In this document: positions 8,905 to 17,664 of the stretch, in pieces
Numbering within the stretch: the first letter of the stretch is position 1
Layout: each line of letters begins with the position of its first letter
Assembly (NCBI GenBank): GCA_965214125.1
Contig: CBDCBA010000010.1
Span: forward strand, 1-64,000
Source of the DNA: CBDCBA01 sp965214125
GTDB taxonomy: Bacteria > Planctomycetota > Phycisphaerae > Tepidisphaerales > Tepidisphaeraceae
Reading direction: 5' to 3'
DNA: 64,000 bases
Notes under the pieces: generated by a model
Databases searched by the model: none
What the model was told of the DNA's origin: nothing
Seen by the model: the letters and a program-made list of their open reading frames with translations, nothing else
Position numbers and translations under genes: made by a program

Positions 8905-9312
8905 ATGCCGAAGCTCACAGTCGAAGGCGGACCCAGCGTCGAAGTGCCGCAGGACAAGCGCATCGTGCTCGCGCTCGAGGACGAGGCGGGCCTCGACCAA
9001 CTGCATGCCTGCGGCGGCAAGGGCAAGTGCACGACGTGCCGCGTCACGATCGTCGAGGGACGCACCAGCCCGATGACGGGCCAGGAGCAGGAAACGCTCA
9101 CCGCCCGCGAGCTCATCGGCGAGGCGGGCCTGCGGCTGAGCTGCCAGATGACGATGGTCGCCGACCTGACCGTCAAGGCCGAAAGCCGCCTCGAAGGTTC
9201 CGATCGCAACGATGTCGGCCCCCGCCCCGCCGACGTCATCGAGCCGCCGCCGGTGTTCGTGAACGACCGCGCGACCGACCCCGCCCAGGAACGCCCCGAC
9301 GAGCGGGTTTAG
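8905..9312 (+). CDS. 2Fe-2S ferredoxin
   Basis: A 135-aa electron-transfer protein. The plant-type cluster motif is intact: HACGGKGKCTTCRV (C-x5-C-x2-C) near residue 35, with a fourth cysteine in LRLSCQM about 40 residues later. The beta-grasp fold accounts for residues 1-95. The remaining acidic, proline-rich tail (GPRPADVIEPPPVFVNDRATD) is an extension not needed for the fold. It ends overlapping the 3' end of the convergent glycosyltransferase gene by four bases. The redox partner is not apparent nearby. Confidence 0.9.
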   Translation: MPKLTVEGGPSVEVPQDKRIVLALEDEAGLDQLHACGGKGKCTTCRVTIVEGRTSPMTGQEQETLTARELIGEAGLRLSCQMTMVADLTVKAESRLEGSDRNDVGPRPADVIEPPPVFVNDRATDPAQERPDERV

Positions 9313-10037
9313 GCTGCATCGCCCGCGTGGCCGTCGCGGTTGAGCTTGTTGTAGCGCCGCCACAGCGACGCCGGCTCGATGTTGCAGTTGTCGAGGGCCA
9401 TCAGCAGCATATCGAGCGTCATCTGCCGCAGGATGCCGCGCTCGACGAAGCGCCGCGGGCTGGTCTTGACCGCCGGCTGGAGGATGGCCGTGCGCCCGGC
9501 GCGGCCCATGCGGCGGCTGAAGCGGGCGTCCTCGAACAGCGGCTTGGCGTCAAACCCGCCGATCGCGGCGAACACGTCGCGGCGGCAGAAGATCGCCTGG
9601 TCGCCGTAGAACGTGCGGTGCCAGCGGAACCGCGTGCGGTTGAGGATCTTCACGAGTTTGAGCTTCTGCTTCGCCAACCCGCGGGCGCGGGCGTCGGCAC
9701 CGAAGCTGAAGTCGAACGCCCCGCCGACGCAGCCGTTGCGGATCGCCCGGCAGATCGCCCTGTCGAAGCCCGGCGGCAGGCGCGTGTCGGCGTGAAGGAA
9801 CAGCAGCACGTTTCCCATCGCGGCCGCCGCCCCGCGGTTCATCGCGCTGGCGCGACACCGCCCGCCGCCCACCACCGTCAGGCCGAGCCTTTGCGCCACG
9901 CCGGTCGTGTCATCGTTGCTGCCGCAGTCGCTGACGATGATCTCGCACGAATCGAGCGTTTGGGCGCCACGCAGCGTCTCCACCGTCCGCGGCAGACCGG
10001 CGGCTTCGTTAAGGGTGGGGATGACGATGCTAATCAC
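9309..10037 (-). CDS. Family 2 glycosyltransferase, TIGR04283-like
   Basis: A 242-aa GT-A glycosyltransferase. The N-terminus VISIVIPTLNEAAGLPRTVETL and IIVSDCGSNDDT give the nucleotide-sugar pocket, and FLHADTRLPPGF carries the DxD-type metal site. The compact size and the MNRGAAAAMGNVLLFLHADT motif match the TIGR04283 group, linked in some bacteria to modified sugar or arsenosugar biosynthesis. GTG 10037 is preferred as start because it overlaps the stop of the upstream HNH gene as GTGA, implying translational coupling. A longer frame reaches 10109 but would run inside the HNH gene. The acceptor is unknown. Confidence 0.85.
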   Translation of the reverse strand: MISIVIPTLNEAAGLPRTVETLRGAQTLDSCEIIVSDCGSNDDTTGVAQRLGLTVVGGGRCRASAMNRGAAAAMGNVLLFLHADTRLPPGFDRAICRAIRNGCVGGAFDFSFGADARARGLAKQKLKLVKILNRTRFRWHRTFYGDQAIFCRRDVFAAIGGFDAKPLFEDARFSRRMGRAGRTAILQPAVKTSPRRFVERGILRQMTLDMLLMALDNCNIEPASLWRRYNKLNRDGHAGDAA

Positions 10038-10426
10038 TCGGGCGGCTCCGGCCAAATCGCCGGATCGATGTGTCGCAGGCGGTGGCAATTTGAGCAGAGC
10101 ATGTCGCACTTTTCAAGCTCAGTTCGCACAGTCGACCACCTTAGCAGGCGAAGCTTCTGCCATCCAAACTCCTTCTGCGTCGGGTCGCGGTGATGGAAGT
10201 CGAAGCAAGCCGGATGGAACCGGCCGCCGCACTCGGCACAGCATCCGCCTCGCTCGGAGACGACCTTCACTTTGCGCGTGTTCCACCGTAGCTTCTGCAC
10301 GTGGAGGAGGCAGCGCTTGCAGTACGTTTGCAGTCGCCCCGGCCGATCCGGCCTGGCGTAGAAGGCGTCGAGCGGAAGCGTAAGCTGGCAGCGAACGCAA
10401 ACGCGAGCACCTAGCGTGCCCTCCAC
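10034..10426 (-). CDS. HNH endonuclease-like protein
   Basis: About 130 aa with four Cys pairs: VCVRCQL, TYCKRCLL, CCAECGG and MLCSNCHRL, plus the HNH-type core ACFDFHHRDPTQKEFG. This is the small HNH family with an N-terminal zinc ribbon common in phages and scattered in planctomycetes; members nick or cut DNA. No ATG starts the frame. GTG 10426 gives the shortest start keeping the first zinc ribbon, and the frame is open further upstream across the tRNA. The stop overlaps the glycosyltransferase GTG. The position directly divergent from a tRNA gene suggests a mobile or homing-type history, which is an inference. Confidence 0.7.
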   Translation of the reverse strand: MEGTLGARVCVRCQLTLPLDAFYARPDRPGRLQTYCKRCLLHVQKLRWNTRKVKVVSERGGCCAECGGRFHPACFDFHHRDPTQKEFGWQKLRLLRWSTVRTELEKCDMLCSNCHRLRHIDPAIWPEPPE

Positions 10427-10453
10427 GTCGGCCTCGTCGCGATGCGGCAAAGT

Positions 10454-10526
10454 GACCCCGTCGGTTAACAGGACAAACCACCAACCTTCTAAGTTGGCAC
10501 TGTGGGTTCGAGTCCCACCGGGGTTA
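10454..10526 (+). tRNA. tRNA-Arg (anticodon TCT)
   Basis: A complete 73-nt cloverleaf is readable. The acceptor GACCCCG pairs with CGGGGTT (one G-U at the end). The D arm is GGTT/AACC with a nine-base GG-containing loop. The anticodon stem CCAAC/GTTGG holds loop CTTCTAA, giving anticodon TCT. The T arm is GTGGG/CCCAC with loop TTCGAGT. The discriminator is A and CCA is not encoded. It reads AGA codons, rare in DNA this GC-rich. It is divergent from the HNH gene that begins within 30 bp. Confidence 0.95.
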
Positions 10527-10566
10527 TTGCAACCGATGCAACGTTTACTCGCAACCCTTCCGCCGC

Positions 10567-11124
10567 TCAAGCGCCCGCGGCACGGTTCGCGAGGTCGGCG
10601 CGGCTCACGCCGCTCTCGGGACGGATCACGATCGTGCCGTCGGCCTCGACGCGGAAGGGGCACGTGGCGCACTGGACGCGGCGTTGCGTTGGCGACTGGT
10701 CCTCCACGCGCGGGTCGGCCTCTCCGGCGGCCACGGTCGGCTGCTGGCCCACCGTGTCGAACCGCTTTTTGAGCAGATCGAGGATCAGGTCGTCGAGCAA
10801 CAGCGGCTCGGCGAGGGCGTACGTGGTGCCGGGAAACGCCTCGGCCGCCTGGCTGGTGAGCGAGGGAATGTCGCGCGTCCAGTGCTTGCCCTTGGCGAGA
10901 AAGAACGGCACGAGCACGACGTGCTTCGCCCCGCGTTCCACGCACCGGCCGTACGCCGCGGCGATGTCGGGCATCGCCAGCTCCATGTGCGCCGGCTCAA
11001 CGATGTCGCACTCGTCGAACCGGGCCGCGAAGGCGGCGGCGACCTGCTCGAGCATCTCGTTGCTCTCGGGCCGCCGGCTGCCGTGGTCGACGATGATGAT
11101 GCCGGTCGTTCGCGCGTCGCTCAT
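10567..11124 (-). CDS. CbiX-like sirohydrochlorin chelatase
   Basis: A 185-aa protein of the CbiX/SirB class, which inserts Co2+ or Fe2+ into sirohydrochlorin for cobalamin or siroheme synthesis. The N-terminus TGIIIVDHGSRRPESNEML carries the metal-binding His, and EPAHMELAMPDI contains the second conserved His/Glu region; FFLAKGKHWTRDIP is also typical. The first 130 residues make one chelatase domain. The last 50 add RVQCATCPFRVEADG with a CxxC pair, possibly a small metal or cluster site. No other cobalamin or siroheme gene is adjacent. Confidence 0.85.
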   Translation of the reverse strand: MSDARTTGIIIVDHGSRRPESNEMLEQVAAAFAARFDECDIVEPAHMELAMPDIAAAYGRCVERGAKHVVLVPFFLAKGKHWTRDIPSLTSQAAEAFPGTTYALAEPLLLDDLILDLLKKRFDTVGQQPTVAAGEADPRVEDQSPTQRRVQCATCPFRVEADGTIVIRPESGVSRADLANRAAGA

Positions 11125-11188
11125 TCGACCCGCACGTTACGAGCACCTTCGCGACTCGGCAGACACCGTCGCAAGAACTGAAGCCCAG

Positions 11189-11761
11189 CTAGTTGCCCGC
11201 CGCGACCGATCGCCAAGCCTCCGATAGGACGTCGATGACAGCTTGAAGCTCGCGCGGGCGGCCAAAGCGCAGAACGCTCGCGTGCGTCGCGTCGGTTGCG
11301 AGCCACGCCGCCAGCATCCGCCGATTGCGTCCGGCGGCGAACAAGACCCAGCGCGTGAACTCCCACGTGAGACGCTCCGGGCAGCCGGCGCCCATGTCCA
11401 GGCGCGTCCGGCCTCGCAAGGTGCGCCAGCGGCGAAAGACGCGCCATGCGAGCAGCGGCGTCGGGTAGTCCAGCCAGATTACCAAGTCCGCCCGCGCCAG
11501 GCGCGGCGGCAGCGTCGAGCCGTAGCCGCCGTCGATGATCCAGCGGTCTTGCGCCACCACCTCCGCGACGCGGGCGGCGAAAACGGTGCGGTCGATCTCC
11601 ACCCAGCCGGGCCGCCAGAAGATGGCGTCTAGGTGCGTGACCGGCAAGCCCAGCAACGGCCCAAGCTGCCGGGCGAGCGTGCTTTTGCCCGCTCCGCTGT
11701 GGCCGACGATGCAGATGCGCCGCGCCGCGCGGAGCAACCTGGCATCGCGGGCGGCGCTCAC
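11189..11761 (-). CDS. FlaR-like adenylate kinase family P-loop protein
   Basis: A 190-aa P-loop protein. Walker A is ICIVGHSGAGKSTLAR near residue 16, followed by LPVTHLDAIFWRPGWVEI and DRWIIDGGYGST, a combination typical of proteins annotated as DNA topology modulation protein FlaR, an adenylate-kinase-like group. LVIWLDYPTPLLAWRVFRR corresponds to the lid/helix region. Start GTG 11761 overlaps the stop of the upstream heptosyltransferase gene as GTGA, so the pair is translationally coupled. The phosphate acceptor is unknown. Confidence 0.75.
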   Translation of the reverse strand: MSAARDARLLRAARRICIVGHSGAGKSTLARQLGPLLGLPVTHLDAIFWRPGWVEIDRTVFAARVAEVVAQDRWIIDGGYGSTLPPRLARADLVIWLDYPTPLLAWRVFRRWRTLRGRTRLDMGAGCPERLTWEFTRWVLFAAGRNRRMLAAWLATDATHASVLRFGRPRELQAVIDVLSEAWRSVAAGN

Positions 11762-12846
11762 GACGCCACCCTCAGCGGGACGCCCGGCCGCAACATCTGC
11801 TCGCACGCCGCCAACACGCGGTCGGGCGAGAGTTCGGTCAGGCACCGCTGCGTTTGCGGCGGCGGGAGCGGGCAACGCTTGAGCTGGCACGGGCGACACG
11901 GCACCGGCTCGCTCAGCTCGATCTCGCGAACGCCGTAGAGCGTCGTCCACTTTTCGTTCGTCGGGCCGAACAGCGTGACGAGCTTGGCCCCCACGGCGGC
12001 GGCGACGTGGCGGGTGCCGGTGTCGTTCGTCACGACCAAGTCCGCCGCGCGGCAGACGCCTTTGAGGGCGCCGAGCGTAAGCCCGTGACGCGACAGGTCG
12101 ACCGGCTTGGCGAGGCGGCAGCGGGCGCGGATGTCGTCGGCGATAGGCCGCTCGTTCGGGGCGACGCTGATCGCGACGCGCGCGTCGAACTGCTCGACGA
12201 GCCGATCCGCCAGCGCCGCGAAGTGGGCCGGCGGCCAGAGCTTGGCGCTTCCGTAGTTGCCGCCGGGTACCAGGATCACGCGCGGCCCCCCGCTGCCGGC
12301 GACATTGGCCGCTTCCAACACGGCCGCGGCAGCCCGTGCCTCCCGCGCCGTCTGACCGAGCGTCATCTCGCGCCCGTTGGCTTCGATGCCCAGCGGGTCG
12401 AGGAGGCGCAGGTAGTAGTCGATTGTCGGCACGGTCGCGTACGAGCGGCGTGGCCAGCGGCCGACCGTCTCGGGGGCAAGCGCGTCCGTCAGCAGCCAGC
12501 CGCGCCCGTCGCGCCCATACCCGATGCGTCGCGGCACGCCGGCCAGACGCAGCACCGCGGCCGATCGGAACGAGCCCGGCAGCAGCATGGTCGCGTCGAA
12601 CCGCCCCGCCCGGATCCGCCCGGCCTGATCCAGCAGCGATTCGTTCTTGCGCCGCGTGCGCAACCGGTCAAGATACGGCAGGCCGCGCAGGATGCTCGCG
12701 GTGCCGCGTGGGCCCCAGCCAACGATTCGCGCCTCCGGGAGCCCGCGTCGCAAGGCCCGCAACAGCGGCGTGGCCATCACGCAGTCGCCCACCCACGTCG
12801 GCAGCACGACAAGCAGGCGTTGGGGCGGTTTGGCGTCGAGCGGCAC
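11758..12846 (-). CDS. waaF: Lipopolysaccharide heptosyltransferase II-like (GT9)
   Basis: A 362-aa GT-B glycosyltransferase of family 9, which adds heptose to the LPS inner core at the inner membrane. Visible signatures are RLLVVLPTWVGDCVMATPLLRAL at the N-terminus, RVILVPGGNYGSAKLWPPAHFAALA in the linker, and the C-terminal LVVTNDTGTRHVAAAVGAKLVTLFGPTNEKWT followed by a Cys-containing PCRPCQLKRCPL loop. All are standard for WaaF. The start is GTG 12846. The gene implies a diderm outer membrane with LPS-type lipid. It heads a two-gene operon with the FlaR-like kinase. Confidence 0.85.
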   Translation of the reverse strand: MPLDAKPPQRLLVVLPTWVGDCVMATPLLRALRRGLPEARIVGWGPRGTASILRGLPYLDRLRTRRKNESLLDQAGRIRAGRFDATMLLPGSFRSAAVLRLAGVPRRIGYGRDGRGWLLTDALAPETVGRWPRRSYATVPTIDYYLRLLDPLGIEANGREMTLGQTAREARAAAAVLEAANVAGSGGPRVILVPGGNYGSAKLWPPAHFAALADRLVEQFDARVAISVAPNERPIADDIRARCRLAKPVDLSRHGLTLGALKGVCRAADLVVTNDTGTRHVAAAVGAKLVTLFGPTNEKWTTLYGVREIELSEPVPCRPCQLKRCPLPPPQTQRCLTELSPDRVLAACEQMLRPGVPLRVAS

Positions 12847-12880
12847 GGGGCGGCGATGTTACGGGCGGAGCGTGGTGCAG

Positions 12881-12918
12881 AAAAAGACGCGACCCGGAGC
12901 AAAGCTCCGGATCGCGTC
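12881..12918 (-). terminator. Rho-independent terminator downstream of sod
   Basis: Read on the minus strand, a 15-bp stem (arms 12886-12900 and 12904-12918, near-perfect) with a 3-base loop is followed by five T residues at 12885-12881. It lies about 190 bp after the superoxide dismutase stop and just before the heptosyltransferase start, so it should end the sod transcript. The DNA between 12919 and 13107 has no convincing gene. Confidence 0.75.
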
Positions 12919-13107
12919 GGGGGGTGGTGGGGACCAGTGGGTTGACCGTTGCAGGTCTTCCGTCTGAAAGCAGAATAGGTGAGTCGACCGCCCGTGTCGA
13001 GGAGAATCCGGCAGGAGCAGCATCTTTAATCGCCGGCAAACCGACGACGTTGACATGGCCGCCGATCCATGCATCTGGCAAACCGTCGGCCACGCGACCG
13101 GAGAGCG

Positions 13108-13740
<633 letters not shown>

Positions 13741-13873
13741 GGTTCGTCCTTTGGGATAGTTCGAGAGACGGCGACCGAGCGGACCCGGCCGAGCGGCGAA
13801 CGTAGCGGGCCAGGCGACGACTGGCAGCGGCGAAAACCGAACGTGCGGCAATGCGCAGCACGCGGGCAGGGCT

Positions 13874-14318
13874 TCAGATGTAGTACATCGCGTCGGCCTT
13901 CTCCGCTTGGCGGGCGGCGTCGGCGGCGAGGTCGGCCAGGGTCCACGCATCGCACTCGCGCGCGCGGCTGGCGTCGATGGCGTCGGCGACCAGCCCCACG
14001 GCGCGGCAGCCGACGGTCGGTGGCTTCGTCCGATCCATCTCCGCCGGCGGCTCGAGGGCGTCGAGCAACTGGCCGACGCTGATGCGCATCGGGTCGCGTC
14101 GCAGCCGGTACCCGCCGCCGCTGCCGACCTTGCTCTCGAGCAGATCGGCGCGGCGGAGGATCAGCAGCACCTGCTCGAGAAACTTCGTCGGCAGCTTCTC
14201 GGCCGTCGCCAGATCGCGGCTTTGCACGTACGCCCCCTCGGCAGGCCCGGCCTGGTACTGCCGCGCCAAGCGGACTGCGGCCCGCAGGCCGTACTGGGTT
14301 CGCTTCGACAGGTGCAAC
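13874..14318 (-). CDS. Rrf2 family transcriptional regulator
   Basis: A winged-helix regulator of about 148 aa. LSKRTQYGLRAAVRLARQYQ and the recognition region RDLATAEKLPTKFLEQVLLILRRADLLESKVGSGGGYRLRRDP are diagnostic of Rrf2. Two cysteines (VGCRAVG and ECDAW) stand where IscR/NsrR carry three cluster ligands, so cluster binding is doubtful but not excluded. The start is uncertain: TTG 14318 gives the family-typical N-terminus, while GTG 14383 gives an extra 21 residues and would overlap the divergent dsbD start. It lies between sod and dsbD and probably regulates one or both. Confidence 0.8.
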
Positions 14319-14377
14319 CAACGCTCCGTTCGCTCGTGACGCTCGGGGCCGCCATCGAACCGGGCGGCGTCTCTACC

Positions 14378-16261
14378 ATGCACCTTATGCGACGACCCCT
14401 GCTCCTGTTGGCGTCGACGATCCTCCTGGCCCTGCTCGCGCGACCGGCGGGGGCGCAGGACTTTCTAAACTCCCTCGGCAACGCCGCGCCCGGCGGGGAA
14501 AAGGCGGCCGTCGATGCGGCCGCCAACCTCACCGCCGCGCAGCCGGGCCAGCAGGTGGTCGTCGCCGTCACGCTCGACGTCGTCAAGGGGTGGAAGGCCC
14601 AGTCGAACCAGCCGCTGACGCCCGGCCTGATCGCCTTCAACGTCCGCGTTGGCGCGTCGGATCAACTGACGGCCTACGCCCCGCTCTATGCCGAGCCAAC
14701 CGTCATGGAGCTCGGCGTCAACGGCGAGGTCAGCGTCTTCGGCGGGCGGACGGTCCACTACGTTCCGATCGAGATCAGCCCCGACGCCGAGCCCGGCACA
14801 ATGCTGTTGATCGACGGCATCGCTACGGTGCAGGTGTGCGACGACTCGCTCTGCCTGCCGCCGAAGGATGTGGAGTGGTCGATTTCGCTGCCGATCGTCG
14901 CCGACGCGGCCTCTGTCGAACCGGCGAACGCGGCCGTGTTCGACGGCTTCGACCCGAGCGTCTGGTCGCGCCTCAAGCCGATGGCCGACGCGCCCACGAC
15001 GCTGGCGGCCGGAAGCAGCGGGACGGCCTTCAAGCTCTTCGGCTTTGAACTCGACCTTGCAAACTTCGGCCCGGCGATGATCCTGCTGCTGGCGTTCGTC
15101 GCCGGCATCCTGTTCAACGTCGTCCCGTGCGTGCTGCCGGTCTTGCCGATGAAGATCATCGGTTTCTACGAGACGGCCCAGCACAGCCGCAGCCGTTGCT
15201 TTGCCCTGGGCGTGGCGTTCAGCGTCGGCATGACGGCCGTCTTTGTTGTGCTCGCGGTGCTGCTGTTCGGGTTCAGCGAGACGCTCGGCTTCACGTGGGG
15301 GGCCCAGTTCAGCAACCCATGGTTCAGCGGCACGATGGCCCTGCTGCTGTTGATCTTCGCCCTGTACCAGTTCGGTTTGCTCACGTTCGTGCTGCCGGCG
15401 AAGGTCTACTCGATCACGCCGCGCCACGACACCTACGCCGGCAACATCGGCTTCGGGGCGATGACCGCCGTCCTCAGCACGCCCTGCACGTTCGGCCTGT
15501 TCGCGGCGCTGCTCGCGTGGGCGGCGACGCAGCCGACGTGGCTGGGCATTGCCGCCGTCAGCACCACTGGCCTGGGGATGGCCTCGCCCTATCTGATCCT
15601 GAGCCTGGTGCCCGAGGTGGCCCGCAAGTTCCCGCGCACGGGCAAGTGGAGCGAGATTATCAAGCAGACTGGCGGCTTCCTGGTGCTGGCGGTCGCCTTC
15701 TACTTCGCGTGGGCGGCCCTGCGCGTGGTGCTGCCGAAGGCGATCGTCGGGCCGAACTACTGGTGGATCGTCTTCGCCCCCGTCGCCGCCGGCTGCGTGT
15801 TCCTGGTGATCGCGGCGGTGCGAATGAAGTCGCCGCGTGGCATCCTCGTCTGCACGATCACGGCCGCGGTGCTGGTCGGCGCGACGCTGCCGGTCTTCTG
15901 GCGGCTGGCCAATCCGCCGGCGGGATGGACGTACTTCAGCGAGACCGCGCTCGCTGAGGCGCGGGCGTCGAATCGCCCGGTTCTCGTAAAGTTCACCGCC
16001 GACTGGTGCCTGAACTGCCAGACGGTCGAGCAGCGTGTCTTCGGCACGCAGGAGCAGGTCGACGCGTGGGCTGACGGGTACAACCTGCGGCTCATCAAGG
16101 TCGACCTGACGCAAAATGATGCCCCCGGTTGGGACCTGCTGAGCGAGTTGAACCCCGCGCGGGCGATTCCGTTCACGGCCGTTTACCTGCCGGGCGAGGA
16201 TCGGCCGCGGGCGCTGACGGGCATTTACGGCAGCGACGATCTGCGGGACGCATTGGAGTAG
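14378..16261 (+). CDS. dsbD: Thiol:disulfide interchange protein DsbD
   Basis: A 627-aa inner-membrane reductant conduit in the full three-part form. After a signal peptide (LLLLASTILLALLARPAGAQ), the periplasmic alpha domain contains VCDDSLCLPP. The beta domain has about eight membrane segments with the paired catalytic cysteines FNVVPCVLPVLPMKI and LSTPCTFGLFAALL. The C-terminal thioredoxin-like gamma domain carries FTADWCLNCQ near residue 543. It moves electrons from cytoplasmic thioredoxin to periplasmic thiol partners such as DsbC-like isomerases or cytochrome c maturation. ATG 14378 is used; ATG 14387 is also possible. It is divergent from the Rrf2 gene. Confidence 0.95.
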   Translation: MHLMRRPLLLLASTILLALLARPAGAQDFLNSLGNAAPGGEKAAVDAAANLTAAQPGQQVVVAVTLDVVKGWKAQSNQPLTPGLIAFNVRVGASDQLTAYAPLYAEPTVMELGVNGEVSVFGGRTVHYVPIEISPDAEPGTMLLIDGIATVQVCDDSLCLPPKDVEWSISLPIVADAASVEPANAAVFDGFDPSVWSRLKPMADAPTTLAAGSSGTAFKLFGFELDLANFGPAMILLLAFVAGILFNVVPCVLPVLPMKIIGFYETAQHSRSRCFALGVAFSVGMTAVFVVLAVLLFGFSETLGFTWGAQFSNPWFSGTMALLLLIFALYQFGLLTFVLPAKVYSITPRHDTYAGNIGFGAMTAVLSTPCTFGLFAALLAWAATQPTWLGIAAVSTTGLGMASPYLILSLVPEVARKFPRTGKWSEIIKQTGGFLVLAVAFYFAWAALRVVLPKAIVGPNYWWIVFAPVAAGCVFLVIAAVRMKSPRGILVCTITAAVLVGATLPVFWRLANPPAGWTYFSETALAEARASNRPVLVKFTADWCLNCQTVEQRVFGTQEQVDAWADGYNLRLIKVDLTQNDAPGWDLLSELNPARAIPFTAVYLPGEDRPRALTGIYGSDDLRDALE

Positions 16262-16310
16262 GTTGGCCCAAGGTTGACGCCGACGCCGCGGGCACAACGA
16301 TGGCACGCCC

Positions 16311-16925
16311 GTGTTCCCGTTCGAAACGCCGCTGCACCTCGCGCTGTCCGCCCTGATGCAGTGGGTCTGCCACGGGCTGGTGCTGGCCGCGATCGCGACC
16401 GCCGTTTTCGAACAGCGTGGTCGCCTGCTCAGCCCCGCTTGGCGGCCGCGGCGCGACTGGCTGCGCGAGGCGGCCTGGGTCGGCCAGTACGGCCAGGGAA
16501 CGTGCGTGGCCGTGGCCGTTCTGCTCGTGGGCCTGCTCGACCCAGAACGCGGCTGGTCGGCGGCTGCCTTCGTGCTGGCGACCACGCTCGGCACCTGGGT
16601 CGTCGGCTACGCCTGCAAACGCCTCTTTGGCCGGGTGCGACCCGGTGGGTACAAGCGCGGCGCGATTCCCGGCGAGTTCCTCGGCTTCAACCGCCGCGCC
16701 GCCTCGTGGCGCGAGAGCTTTCCCAGCAGCCACGCCGCCGCCGCCGTGGCGCTCAGCGGCGCGCTGGCAGCCCTGTATCCCGAGGCGGCGGCCGTCTTCT
16801 GGGCACTGGCCTTCGCGACGTCGGCGCTGCGGTGGATCGGCGGCGCGCACTGGCTCAGCGACGTCCTTGCCGGCGCGGTGCTGGGCCTGCTCGGCGCGTG
16901 GGCGACGATCACGCTCTGGCCGTAA
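16311..16925 (+). CDS. PAP2 family phosphatase
   Basis: A 204-aa membrane phosphatase with all three PAP2 motifs: KRLFGRVRP, FPSSHAAAA and LRWIGGAHWLSDV. Such enzymes remove phosphate from lipid pyrophosphates or phosphatidic acid at the outer face of the inner membrane, for example undecaprenyl pyrophosphate. About five hydrophobic segments are present. The start GTG 16311 is the only one that keeps the first membrane helix; the ATG at 16299 is out of frame. Substrate is inferred from the family only. The next gene follows after 11 bp. Confidence 0.9.
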   Translation: MFPFETPLHLALSALMQWVCHGLVLAAIATAVFEQRGRLLSPAWRPRRDWLREAAWVGQYGQGTCVAVAVLLVGLLDPERGWSAAAFVLATTLGTWVVGYACKRLFGRVRPGGYKRGAIPGEFLGFNRRAASWRESFPSSHAAAAVALSGALAALYPEAAAVFWALAFATSALRWIGGAHWLSDVLAGAVLGLLGAWATITLWP

Positions 16926-16936
16926 CGTTGCTGCCG

Positions 16937-17587
16937 ATGCATTGGCGGTTCGATGAAGTGGCCGACGCCATCGGCGAAACCCTCCGCCGCGCCGAGGCTG
17001 AGCTACGCCTGGAGCAAGCTGTCTACGGCCTGGATGCGTTGAAGGAAATCCCGCTGCAAACGGTCTTCGCCGACGGCCTGGCCGCGTCGGGGGCGGCGAC
17101 GGTCGCCCGCGAGGTGCATTATCCATCCGAGGCCGGCAAGAAGTCGGCGCGGCGGCGGTGCGACCTTGTACTCACGCCGCCGAATCGCCCGCTGCTGGTC
17201 GGCGAGGAACAGAACTTGTTCACCCCCGCCGACGCCTGCCCGCCGTGCGAGGCGTTGTGGCTGGAAGTGAAGGTCGCCCACCAGTTCGCCGAGGGCGGCC
17301 GACGTCACGGCGGCTACGGCCAGCAGTGGCGCCAGGCGACCGTCAAAGATTTGCAGAAGATGGAGCAAGATCCCCTTATCCGCGAGGCCGGGCTGCTCCT
17401 GCTCGTCTTCACCGCCGACGAGGCAACCGTCGCGAGAGACCTCGAACTGTTCGAGGACGTGCTGGCGAAGAAGGAAGTCCTCGCCGGCTTCCGCCAAGTG
17501 CGAACGGTCGAACTCCTCGAACGCAACGGCCACACCCGCGCCACCGCCGCACTCTGGCCAACCGTTCAGCGGGCGGAGAACTCGTGA
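16937..17587 (+). CDS. Hypothetical protein with PD-(D/E)XK-like motif
   Basis: A 216-aa soluble protein starting MHWRFDEVADAIGETLRRAE. No named family is recognised. The middle holds RRCDLVLTPPNRPLL, then an acidic/Cys loop and EALWLEVKVAHQFAEGG. The spacing of Asp to the E-x-K triad resembles the catalytic core of PD-(D/E)XK nucleases, although that core also occurs in inactive relatives. A later EAGLLLLVFTADEATVARDLELFEDVL region looks like a Rossmann-type strand and helix. The gene is 11 bp after the PAP2 gene, probably in the same transcript. Its stop TGA lies in the left arm of an inverted repeat. Confidence 0.65.
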   Translation: MHWRFDEVADAIGETLRRAEAELRLEQAVYGLDALKEIPLQTVFADGLAASGAATVAREVHYPSEAGKKSARRRCDLVLTPPNRPLLVGEEQNLFTPADACPPCEALWLEVKVAHQFAEGGRRHGGYGQQWRQATVKDLQKMEQDPLIREAGLLLLVFTADEATVARDLELFEDVLAKKEVLAGFRQVRTVELLERNGHTRATAALWPTVQRAENS

Positions 17588-17664
17588 TTGGCGATTTGAA
17601 ATTGGGAATTAGGGCCGGAAGAGAGGCAGTCTGACCCAATTCCAAACTACGAATCCCCAATCAC
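17584..17664. repeat. Inverted repeat carrying the stop codons of two convergent genes
   Basis: The left arm begins GTGATTGGCGATTTGAAATT and the right arm ends with its imperfect complement, AATCCCCAATCAC. The TGA at 17585-17587 ends the upstream hypothetical gene and the TGA read on the minus strand at 17663-17661 ends the DUF1207 gene. The element therefore supplies both convergent stops and could serve as a bidirectional terminator or a REP-type insertion. Confidence 0.7.

Noticed and set aside
12919..13107. A small gene between the sod terminator and sod
   Set aside because: Short frames occur on both strands but none has a start, ribosome site and protein-like composition together.
14465..16594. 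Long antisense frame opposite dsbD
   Set aside because: Low-complexity basic residues with no motif, contradicted by the intact DsbD catalytic cysteines on the other strand.
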